Assembly: GCA_037349105.1 (NCBI GenBank)
Contig: JAYJMM010000028.1
Span: forward strand, 372,001 to 436,000
DNA from: Limnomonas spitsbergensis
Lineage: Eukaryota > Chlorophyta > Chlorophyceae > Chlamydomonadales
Length of the DNA: 64,000 bases
Direction: 5' to 3'
The notes below the pieces were generated by a model, which did no database searches, was not told the origin of the DNA, and saw only the letters and a program-made list of their open reading frames with translations. The translations under genes and the position numbers were made by a program. Below are positions 34,801 through 46,100 of this stretch, in pieces. Each line of letters starts with the position of its first letter. Position 1 is the first letter of the stretch.

Positions 34801-37800
34801 GCAACAGAGGAGTAGGGCAGGGATACAAGGGTGGGCGCTGCAGAGGAGTAGGGCAGGGATACAAGGGTGGGCGCAACAGAGGAGGAGGGCAGGGATACAA
34901 GGATGGGCGCAACAGAAGAGGAGGGCAGGGATACCGACAAGGGTGGGCGCAGCAGAGGAGGAGGGCAGGGATACAAGGGTGGGCGCAGCATAGGAGGAGG
35001 GCAGCGTTACAAGGGTGGGCGCAGCAGCGGAGGAGGGCAGGGATACAAGGGTGGGCGCAGCATAGGAGGAAGGCATGGATATAAGGGTGGGCGCAGCAGA
35101 GGAGGAGGGCAGGGATACAAGGGTGGGCGCAACAGAGGAGGAGGGCAGGGATACAAGGGTGGGCGCAACAGAGGAGGAGGGCAGGGATACAAGGGTGGGC
35201 GCTGCAGAGGAGTAGGGCAGGGATACAAGGGTGGGCGCAACAGAGGAGGAGGGCATGGATACAAGGGTGGGCGCAGCAGAGGAGGAGGGCAGGGATACAA
35301 GGGTGGGCGCAGCAGAGGAGGAGGGCAGGGATACAAGGGTGGGCGCAGCAGAGGAGGAGGGCAGGGATACAAGGGTGGGCGCAACAGAGGAGGAGGGCAG
35401 GGATACAAGGGTGGGCGCAACAGAGGAGGAGGGCAGGGATACAAGGGTGGGCGCAACAGAGGAGGAGGGCAGGGATGCAAGGGTTGACGCAGCAGAGGAG
35501 GAGGGCAGGGATACAAGGGTGGGCGCAACAGAGGAGGAGGGCAGGGATACAAGGGTGGGCGCAACAGAGGAGGAGGGCAGGGATACAAGGGTGGGCGCAA
35601 CAGAGGAGGAGGGCAGGGATACAAGGGTGGGCGCAACAGAGGAGGAGGGCAGGGATACAAGGGTGGGCGCAACAGAGGAGGAGGGCAGGGATACAAGGGT
35701 GGGCGCAACAGAGGAGGGGGGCAGGGATGCAAGGGTTGACGCAGCAGAGGAGGAGGGCAGGGATACAAGGGTGGGCGCAACAGAGGAGGAGGGCAGGGAT
35801 ACAAGGGTGGGCGCAACAGAGGATTAGGGCAGGGATACAAGGGTGGGCGCAACAGAGGAGGGGGGCAGGGATACAAGGGTGGGCGCAACAGAGGAGTAGG
35901 GCAGGGATACAAGGGTGGGCGCAACAGAGGAGGAGGGCAGGGATACAAGGGTGGGCGCAACAGAGGAGTAGGGCAGGGATACAAGGGTGGGCGCAACAGA
36001 GGAGGAGGGCAGGGATACAAGGGTGGGCGCAACAGAGGAGTAGGGCAGGGATACAAGGGTGGGCGCAACAGAGGAGGAGGGCAGGGATACAAGGGTGGGC
36101 GCAACAGAGGAGTAGGGCAGGGATACAAGGGTGGGCGCAGCAGAGGAGGAGGGCAGGGATACAAGGGTGAGCGCAACAGAGGAGTAGGGCAGGGATACAA
36201 GGGTGGGCGCAACAGAGGAGGAGGGCAGGGATACAAGGGTGGGCGCAACAGAGGAGTAGGGCAGGGATACAAGGGTGGCGCAACAGAGGAGGAGGGCAGG
36301 GATACAAGGGTGGGCGCAACAGAGGAGGAGGGCAGGGATACAAGGGTGGGCGCAACAGAGGAGGAGGGCAGGGATACAAGGGTGGGCGCAACAGAGGAGT
36401 AGGGCAGGGATACAAGGGTGGGCGCAACAGAGGAGGAGGGCAGGGATACAAGGGTGGGCGCAACAGAGGAGTAGGGCAGGGATACAAGGGTGGGCGCAGC
36501 AGAGGAGGAGGGCAGGGATACAAGGGTGAGCGCAACAGAGGAGTAGGGCAGGGATACAAGGGTGGGCGCAACAGAGGAGGAGGGCAGGGATACAAGGGTG
36601 GGCGCAACAGAGGAGTAGGGCAGGGATACAAGGGTGGGCGCAACAGAGGAGGAGGGCAGGGATACAAGGGTGGGCGCAGCAGAGGAGGAGGGCAGGGATA
36701 CAAGGGTGGGCGCAGCAGAGGAGGAGGGCAGGGATACAAGGGTGGGCGCAACAGAGGAGGAGGGCAGGGATACAAGGGTGGGCGCAACAGAGGAGGAGGG
36801 CAGGGATACAAGGGTGGGCGCAGCATAGGAGTAGGGCAGGGATACAAGGGTTGGCGCAACAGAGGAGTAGGGCAGGGATACAAGGGTGGGCGCAGCAGAG
36901 GAGGAGGGCAGGGATACAAGGGTGGGCGCAACAAAGGAGTAGGGCAGGGATACAAGGGTGGGCGCAACAGAGGAGGAGGGCAGGGATACAAGGGTGGGCG
37001 CAGCAGAGGAGGAGGGCAGGGATACAAGGGTGGGCGCAACAGAGGAGTAGGGCAGGGATACAAGGGTGGGCGCAACAGAGGAGGAGGGCAGGGATACAAG
37101 GGTGGGCGCAACAGAGGAGGAGGGCAGGGATACAAGGGTGGGCGCAACAGAGGAGTAGGGCAGGGATACAAGGGTGGGCGCAACAGAGGAGGAGGGCAGG
37201 GATACAAGGGTGGGCGCAGCAGAGGAGGAGGGCAGGGATACAAGGGTGGGCGCAACAGAGGAGTAGGACAGGGATACAAGGGTGGGCGCAACAGAGGAGA
37301 AGGACAGGGATACAAGGGTGGGCGCAGCAGAGGAGGAGGGCAGGGATACAAGGGTGGGCGCAACAGAGGAGGAGGGCAGGGATACAAGGGTGGGCGCAGC
37401 AGAGGAGTAGGGCAGGGATACAAGGGTTGGCGCAACAGAGGAGTAGGGCAGGGATACAAGGGTGGGCGCAACAGAGGAGTAGGGCAGGGATACAAGGGTG
37501 GGCGCAACAGAGGAGAAGGACAGGGACACAAGGGTGGGCGCAGCAGAGGAGGAGGGCAGGGATACAAGGGTGGGCGCAACAGAGGAGGAGGGCAGGGATA
37601 CAAGGGTGGGCGCAGCATAGGAGTAGGGCAGGGATACAAGGGTTGGCGCAACAGAGGAGTAGGGCAGGGATACAAGGGTGGGCGCAACAGAGGAGGAGGG
37701 CAGGGATACAAGGGTGGGCGCAGCATAGGAGTAGGGCAGGGATACAAGGGTGGGCGCAACAGAGGAGTAGGGCAGGGATACAAGGGTGGGCGCAACAGAG

Positions 37801-39043
37801 GAGGAGGGCAGGGATACAAGGGTGGGCGCAGCATAGGAGTAGGGCAGGGATACAAGGGTGGGCGCAACAGAGGAGTAGGGCAGGGATACAAGGGTGGGCG
37901 CAACAGAGGAGGAGGGCAGGGATACAAGGGTGGGCGCAACAGAGGAGGAGGGCAGGGATACGAGGGTGGGCGCAACAGAGGAGTAGGGCAGGGATACAAG
38001 GGTGGGCGCAACAGAGGAGGAGGGCAGGGATACAAGGGTGGGCGCAGCAGAGGAGGAGGGCAGGGATACAAGGTTGGGCGCAGCAGAGGAGGAGGGCAGG
38101 GATACGAGGGTGGGCGCAACAGAGGAGTAGGGCAGGGATACAAGGGTGGGCGCAACAGAGGAGGAGGGCAGGGATACAAGGGTGGGCGCAACAGAGGAGG
38201 AGGGCAGGGATACGAGGGTGGGCGCAACAGAGGAGTAGGGCAGGGATACAAGGGTGGGCGCAACAGAGGAGGAGGGCAGGGATACAAGGGTGGGCGCAGC
38301 AGAGGAGGAGGGCAGGGATACAAGGGTGGGCGCAGCAGAGGAGGAGGGCAGGGATACAAGGGTGGGCGCAGCAGAGGAGGAGGGCAGGGATACAAGGGTG
38401 GGCGCAACAGAGGAGGAGGGCAGGGATACAAGGGTGGGCGCAACAGAGGAGGAGGGCAGGGATACAAGGGTGGGCGCAGCATAGGAGTAGGGCAGGGATA
38501 CAAGGGTGGGCGCAACAGAGGAGTAGGGCAGGGATACAAGGGTGGGCGCAGCAGAGGAGGAGGGCAGGGATACAAGGGTGGGCGCAACAGAGGAGGAGGG
38601 CAGGGATACAAGGGTGGGCGCAACAGAGGAGTAGGGCAGGGATACAAGGGTGGGCGCAACAGAGGAGTAGGGCAGGGATACAAGGGTGGGCGCAACAGAG
38701 GAGGAGGGCAGGGATACAAGGGTGGGCGCAGCATAGGAGTAGGGCAGGGATACAAGGGTGGGCGCAGTATAGGAGGAGGGCAGGGATACAAGGGTGGGCG
38801 CAGCAGAGGAGGAGGGCAGGGATACAAGGGTGGGCGCAACAGAGGAGTAGGGCAGGGAGACAAGGGTGGGCGCAACAGAGGAGGGCAGGGATACAAGGGT
38901 CGGCGCAACAGAGGAGTAGGGCAGGGATACAAGGGTGGGCGCAACAGAGGAGTAGGGCAGGGATACAAGGGTGGGCGCAACAGAGGAGGAGGGCAGGGAT
39001 ACAAGGATGGGCGCTGCAGAGGAGTAGGGCAGAGGAGTAGGGG
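31850..39043 (+). repeat. 36-bp satellite array B
   Basis: About 200 units of 36 bp containing GGATACAAGGGTGGGCG followed by a purine-rich half (CAGCAGAGGAGGAGGGCA). Main variable sites are CGCAGCAG/CGCAACAG and GAGGAGG/GAGGAGT. A few units are 33 bp (GAGGAGGGCAGGG). Because 36 is a multiple of 3 and the unit rarely contains stops, several frames stay open for kilobases on both strands (up to 1,479 codons). This produces Pro/Leu/Cys-rich or Arg/Gln-rich 12-residue repeats that are composition artefacts. It is strongly purine/pyrimidine-biased by strand. No promoter or start context was found. Confidence 0.95.
34927..35650 (+). repeat. Duplicated segment inside array B
   Basis: The rare unit GGGATACCGACAAGGGTGGG at about 34928 starts a near-exact copy of the beginning of the array at about 31853. 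The shared series of variant units includes the rare GGGTTGACGC variant at 32408 and 35483 (offset 3,075). Identity in unit order is lost near 35650. Confidence 0.8.
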
Positions 39044-40436
39044 AGATCTGATCCCTGAAGGCCCGCGGGATCAAGGCTGGATACAGTAAGCTTCAGCATC
39101 AGTGACTATTGAAGGGTGTTTTAGGTATACTTCAGCTACGACCCAGCCTACAGGTTGGGCCCATCGCTATGGGCAGTTCAACGTGTCATAGGTTCAGTGT
39201 TACGCACACACAAAAAACAGTGCATGCATCCAGATCTGGGGCATCATATTAGCGCGGAAAGCTCATTCAGCATGTTTGCCAAGTTCTTGAGCAGCTGCGC
39301 CTGTGCGCCATACCATCGCCCTCTCACGTGTTATTATCTGGCAGCGCATGCAGATGGATACTCTGGCACGCACTTGAGTACAGACTCCCAACAAGCGGCT
39401 GGCAGCTGGGCCTTGCAGTTGTGGTGGGGATGCTGAGGCTCGAGACAGCTGATGCCTTCCAGGTTCACATGCAGCGGCTGGTGTAACACCACCTTGGCGT
39501 CGGGGTCCTGATTCTTCTGGTCTGTCAAATCTGATCGCCCCTGCCCTTGAGTTCTAGGTTAATCGGTAATAGCACTAGCTAGCTGCCGTAGTGCCCATCC
39601 CCTTTCTTGCATCGGCCCTGCTACCAGCCTTCAACGACCTTGCTGGGCTGCAACTAGCCTCCGCCCCCTCTATGCCCACCAGTTCTGAGGGGTCCTGCTC
39701 TGTGTGGTTCAAGGGATGAGCAATTGTAGGCATGTGTGCTGAGCCAACTTTGCATGCCAATGGCACTCCCTCCAATGCCATGCATCGCGTATTGACATGC
39801 CCACGACCCCTGTAGCACATTGCTGCTGCCAACTCTCCTGCTGGTCAAATCACGCAGGACTGTCTCTCTCCATGCACCCTGAACTGTCTCTCCTGCCTTG
39901 AAATCTTCGAGCCTGCTGTGGGGTATTGTGGTGGATTTTGCGCAGGGTTCTGCTTCAGCGTAAGGATACTCGACCCATCGCAAGGTCAGACATAAGAAGT
40001 CAAAGATGCCAGGAAGAAGAGGCGTCACCCTCGCAGGGGCGGCACTGCATAGGCGCTGTGACGAAACTTGGCCTGCAGACGCTGGACCGTGCGCAACGGA
40101 CTATAATATACATCTACAACACGCGACACCACAGCAGCAGCTGAGAGCTTGCGATTACAAAATACAGCATCGTCAGTTGATGGCTCAGTCAGACCTGACT
40201 TCAGGCACGGTCGTTTGGTACAGGGTAAGTGGGTGCAGTACCGGGGTGCGGTACTGGTGCTCTGTCTAAGAGGCGGGTCAAACAGTTCGTGTTTCATGAG
40301 ATAGACATGTACAAACGACTTTATATATTTGCCTGATATGTGACCTGAGTGAAACCTGTGCTCTACTGGCAGGACGACTGTTGCCCCTCTGGTTTCTTGT
40401 TGCGCCTGAATTTCACAGACAAGCTATACGGTCGTT
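39044..40436 (+). other. Region between array B and the CFAP57-like gene
   Basis: 1.4 kb of unique-looking sequence. Short ORFs exist on both strands (for example 39155-39436 +, 39654-40028 -), but none shows a recognisable domain or a splice-consistent extension. A fragment near 39131-39165 resembles the start of the dispersed repeat found in the introns of the next gene. The 3' part presumably holds that gene's promoter. Confidence 0.6.
40322..40329 (+). promoter_or_regulatory. TATA-like element upstream of CFAP57-like gene
   Basis: TATATATT about 110 bp before the proposed ATG. It is the only TATA-like string close to the start. Called from position only; the transcription start is not known. 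Confidence 0.3.
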
Positions 40437-43061
40437 ATGGCGGCAAGCATGGAGGGTTACGATGGAGGCACGGGTTGCATCGTCAATCCAGTGTGAGCGT
40501 CACATCTACTAACACCATCAAGGCTTGCATTAACAACATAATCATTGCAGGGCTACGCTGGGTTGCACCGCGCAGGGGATAGGCAGCATGTGCTACAACG
40601 AAAACCAGCTGATATACCCTGTCGGCATCATGTGCGCCATGCACAACCCCCAAACGAACGAGGTGCTAATTCAGTGGCACACCCAGCCTTGGTCAGGCCC
40701 CATGCATGTGCTTGTCCCAGGTTCTGCACTCAAATGAAGCAATTCTGATTTCAGATGTCGTTTTTGGCCGGTCATGACAAAGTGCGGTGCATGGTCGGCG
40801 TTGCGGTTTCCCCCAACCGAAAGTATATTGCCTGCATCGAGGATGTTGAGGAAACTGAAGTGCAGCAGGTGAGAAACCCTATAGACTTCCACACCGCACC
40901 ATACCCCAGAACGAGGGGGAGAGGATGCCCCTCGTGTATTGCTTTCGCCAGCTCGAGTACTAGAGAAATTACGCACAAGCATCAGCTACATGCATCCTAC
41001 GCTGGTGACCTTACACACCAGGTCTAAAGCGCTTACGGTACGCATCAAATAAACGAAAACACTTCGTGGTTCAGGCTGCTGCACGCTACTGCGCAGGTTA
41101 CTGTATACAGCTTGCAAACACAGAAGCGAGTCAAGACGCTCATTGCTGATCAGTCGCTGGTGCAGTCCAACAAGATCGTTTGTACGCACTTCAGGCAGGT
41201 CGCTGGAGAAGGGTACAAACAGGTCTGATGAGTGAGACCATGGACCTGAGCACACACATGGATAAAGGGCTCATGAAACTTGTCTCCCCCAGATAACAGT
41301 GCCATGGACTGGCAACTTGACCTGTGTAAGCTACAGTTCAGCTACATAACAGCCTGCAGCCAAGGGGCCTGGTGCAGCAAGTCCTGCTGCTTCGGCCACC
41401 GACCGTAGGCCGGTCAAGGTTTCGTCCCCATCCTCCCAGGGCTGTTATCTTGGCTGCTACTTGAAAGTGCAGTGCGCTTGTGCACTGAGACCTCCCCAGC
41501 TTGGCATAGCTGCCAAAGAAGTCCATCAATGATACAGGTGATAAGTGAGGAGTTTCAAATTACGAGCAATTTAAGTGTGTCGTTGTGTACTGAGGAAAAA
41601 TAAATTTCTTACGTGATCCTGTTGAACTCCTTATATTGACATGGTACCTGTCATACCTCACTGGTTATCCTCCTGCCCTGCCCCTTCTCTCAACTTGTCT
41701 ACCACCAGTGAGAATAGCAAGTTCCTTCTTGTTCAGCACAGCACTCCAGACTGCTCGCTTGTCATCTGGAGGTGGTACAGTAGCAAGGTGAGACATGCAA
41801 GCTTGGTCCCTGTCAAACCCACATGTGGGATGTTCCTACAAACAACCAGGACGCTGTATGTTGGTCACACTGGAACTCTTCATTTCACGTCCCATTGCGT
41901 GGACATCCGACAGCATTAGTGTCCCCTACTCCCTCCCTTGCATTAGGTTATCTCCTCCCTGCGGATCAGCACCCCGATCATCAGAGCCGCATTCAGTGCA
42001 TCAAACTCCATCATGCTTGCATCAGTGAGCACGGCAGCGGGTGCCATGCACCGCCTAGACGCCGACATAGGCACCATGCGTAGCTTACAGATTGCATCAC
42101 TAGTGAGTGGGAGAAATTAGGTGAGAGGAGGGGACCTGATGATGGGGTAGGTGAGAGAAGGGGACCTGATGATGGGGTAGATGAGAGAAGGGGACCTGGT
42201 GATGGGGTAGGTGAGAGGAGGGGACCTGATGATGGGGTAGGTGAGAGGAGGGGACCTGATGATGGGGTAGGTGAGAGGAGGGGACCTGATGATGGGGTAG
42301 GTGAGAGGAGGGGACCTGATGATGGGGTAGGTGAGAGAAGGGGGACCTGATGATGGGGTAGGTGAGAGGAGGGGGACCTGATGATGGGGTAGGTGTGAGA
42401 AGGGGACCTGATGATGGGGTAGGTGAGAGGAGGGGTACCTGATGATAGGGTAGGTGAGAGGAGGGGACCTGATGATGGGGTAGGTGAGAGAAGGGGACCT
42501 GATGATGGGGTAGGTGAGAGGAGGGGACCTGATGATGGGGTAGGTGAGAGAAGGGGACCTGGTGATGGGGTAGGTGAGAGGAGGGGGGCCTGATGATGGG
42601 GTAGGTGAGAGGAGGGGACCTGATGATGGGGTAGGTGAGAGGAGGGGACCTGATGATGGGGTAGATGAGATGACGGGACCTGATGATGGGGTAGGTGAGA
42701 GAAGGGGACCTGATGAAGGGGTAGGTGAGAGGAGAGGGACCTGATGATGGGGTAGGTGAGAGGAGGGGGGCCTGATGATGGGTTAGGTGAGAGGAGGGGA
42801 CCTGATGATGGGGTAGGTGAGAGGAGGGGACCTGATGATGGGGTAGGTGAGAGAAGGGGACCTGATGAAGGGGTAGGTGAGAGGAGAGGGACCTGATGAT
42901 GGGGTAGGTGAGAGGAGGGGACCTGATGATGGGGTAGGTGAGATGAGGGGACCTGATGATGGGGTAGGTGAGAGGAGGGGACCTGATGATGGGGTAGGTG
43001 AGAGAAGGGGACCTGATGATGGGGTAGGTGAGAGGAGGGGACCTGATGATGGGGTAGGTGA

Positions 43062-43117
<56 letters not shown>

Positions 43118-46100
43118 CTGATGATTGGGTAGGTGAGAGGAGGGGACCTGATGATGAGGTAGGTGAGAGGAGGGGGACTTGATGATGGGGTAGGTGAGAG
43201 GAGGGGGACTTGATGATGGGGTAGGTGAGAGGAGGGAACTCGATGATGGGATAGATGAGAGGATGGGATCTGATGATGGGGTAGGTGAGAGGAGGGGACC
43301 TGATGATGGGGTAGGTGAGAGGAGGGGACCTGATGATGGGGTAGGTCAGAGGAGGGGGACCTGATGATGGGGTAGGTGAGAGGAGGGGGGCCTGATGATG
43401 GGGTAGGTGAGAGCAGGGGGGGCTGATGATGGGGTAGATGAGAGGAGGGGGCCCTGATGATGGGGTAGGTGAGAGCAGGGGGGCCTGATGATGGGGTAGA
43501 TGAGGGGAGGGGGGCCTGATGATGGGGTAGAAGAGAGGGGGGGACCTGATGATGGGGTAGGTGAGAGGAGGGGACCTGATGATGGGGTAGGTGAGAGGAG
43601 GGGGACCTGATGATGGGGTAGGTGAGAGCAGGGGGGCCTGATGATGGGGTAGGTGAGATGGGGGGGACCTGATGATGGGGTAGATGAGAGAAGGGGACCT
43701 GATGATGGGGTTGGTGAGAGGAGGGGGACCTGATGATGGGGTAGGTGAGAGGAGGGGGGTCTGATGATGGGGTAGGTGAGAGCAGGGGGGGCTGATGATG
43801 GGGTAGGTGAGAGGAGGGGGGCCTGATGATGGGGTAGGTGAGAGCAGGGGGGCCTGATGATGGGGTAGATGAGAGGAGGGGGGCCTGATGATGGGGTAGG
43901 TGAGAGGGGGGGACCTGATGATGGGGTAGGTGAGAGGAGGGGACCTGATGATGGGGTAGGTGAGAGGAGGGGGACCTGATGATGGGGTAGGTGAGAGCAG
44001 GGGGGCCTGATGATGGGGTAGATGAGAGGAGGGATATGTGAATTACTCACCATTGGTTGCTTTTCTTGTTCGGTATGTTATGTCTGCCTTGTGTCCTTGC
44101 TACTCGGCCATCCAATCCCACTGCTGCCTGGAATGCCTTTCCCTGCCTTCTGGGATGTCTACCCTGCCTTATTGCTACTCGACCACCCAAGCCCACTGCT
44201 GCCTGGGTTGCCTTCTAAGTGGGAGCATTGTGATGGGGTTGGAGAGATGCCCCTGTTTCTTTTTCCCCTCCTCGCAGCCAGATTATGCGAAAGAGCAGTT
44301 CACCAGCCTCACCTGGCTGGTGGGGAACTTTCTGGCCTTCACGACTTCTCAGGGACGCGTTCAGGTATGCAGCGAGCTGGATTCTTATTTTCGGCAGCTA
44401 CCAGTAAACTGTGGTGTCACATGTCTACCGTGCTGCTACCCGGATAAAACTTATTTCTAGTCCGTGCAGCCTATCACAAAATCTGCGGGAACCCCAAAGT
44501 CGATTTACCACACAATTTTCAATGTAATACCGCCGTCACTCGTGCTTACTCTTACAACGAGGTTTTGAAACTGGAGGTTTCTAACCCGCCTCCATAACCA
44601 CCCATAGATTTGGATACAGCAACGGCAAGTAATACCTTTCAGATGAGGACAGAGGGAGATGCTGAGGCCAATAAATGCTCTTCATTATGGGGGAAATCAA
44701 ACCCAAAGCCGTATCACCTAATATATTGAATGCTCTTGCAAACCCCCTAAGCACGAAATCAGCAAACAGCCCGTGTACATATACTAGTATCAGTATATAA
44801 ATGCGTATCCGACTAAGATTTAAGAATAATCTTGCAAATGCCTTTTCTGTTTGGTGTATGGCCCATGCATTTGAGATTTCTCTTCTTCGCTGACAAATAA
44901 AATGGATTTGTTAAGCCGCTCAGATCAGTGGAGCTGGGAAATTGAACCATAATTTCAATTTCGTGCACCCTAGATTGAAAGTGCTTTCCCGCACCCTTTG
45001 GATATTATAATTTTTAAAACCGCGCTGAGAGTTGTATTGTTTCCCCACATGGGGGAAATTCATTGTCCAATGGTCGACACATCGCCTTATTTCGACAATT
45101 CCATCGGATGCCCACCAGCTTCATTATAACAAATCCCCAATATTACCGGTAATTTGGTTACAATCCGCGCGGCCTGTCATGCCCCCCCCAGAAACATAAC
45201 TTTTACACAAACTCACTATTTACATACGGTATGGTAAATAATTTCAGGCGATTACGGCGCTATCGCAATTTTTGCACAAGTAAAAATGTTGTAAGTAAAA
45301 GAGTGGGCTGCAATTAAGACCGCAAGTAGGTTCTAGGTGACTTCTGGCGGTCTGGGACTCTAGTCATGTTTGCAAACATGGGTAGCTGCACCTGGTGTGT
45401 CACCTCATGGAAAGATATCGTGATGGTCAGAGCAGCTTTCAAATTCAAATATTATTAACCCCCATCATTTGGTGGGTGCATTTCGAGCCGAAATTCCCAT
45501 GTGAAACCCATCACCACCCGTAGTATCAGTTATAATTCGTTTTATTCGTACGTTTCTACCTTGTGTGTTGTTTCAAAACATTTGTATGACCTAATAAAAC
45601 GGTCATTGTTTGTTTACTGGTTCGTTTTTCGGATCGGAAGCTGGGGATTTCATTATCACTGGTTCAATTTACTTCCAGAACCGCTCGAAAATGTTATTTT
45701 TACGATCCTTGGTTCGTTTTTTCTGTTTCATTGAGACCAATTAAATTGCAATCAGTGCTTCTCTTTTAGATATGTAAATATACCGTCGTGACACGATGTA
45801 GTGTTGATACAATCACTTTGGTTAAAGAAAACTAAGGAAAAAGCATAAAATGGTGATTTAATATTGGTTAAAGGATTTGGCTTTTTTTATATCATGGATT
45901 TCACTAAATTTACTTGAGGCAGCGCCTCAGGTGGTCAAGGAGTACGCCGGACAAAGGTGCTCGGACATTTACTGCGTATTAACTGGTCGCAACGACTCGG
46001 CTTAACGGCCCCTTAACGCCTAGGAGACGGACATGCTGCGGAACGCCTCCTGTCTTAGCGCGCTTTGAGGGGGGGTCAAGCTTTGCTCTCCTTTGCTCCT

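Noticed and set aside
31779..39099. ORFs of 889-1,479 codons on the - strand and up to 729 on the + strand in array B
   Set aside because: Several frames on both strands are open at once because the unit is 36 bp with few stops. The translations are 12-residue repeats with no unique domain or start context, so coding is not supported.
39654..40028. 124-codon ORF on the - strand upstream of CFAP57
   Set aside because: No motif, no splice-consistent continuation, and several overlapping ORFs of similar quality.
43346..44053. 235-codon Pro/Ser-rich ORF on the - strand
   Set aside because: It lies in the 30-bp intronic minisatellite, whose period keeps frames open, and antisense to the CFAP57 gene.
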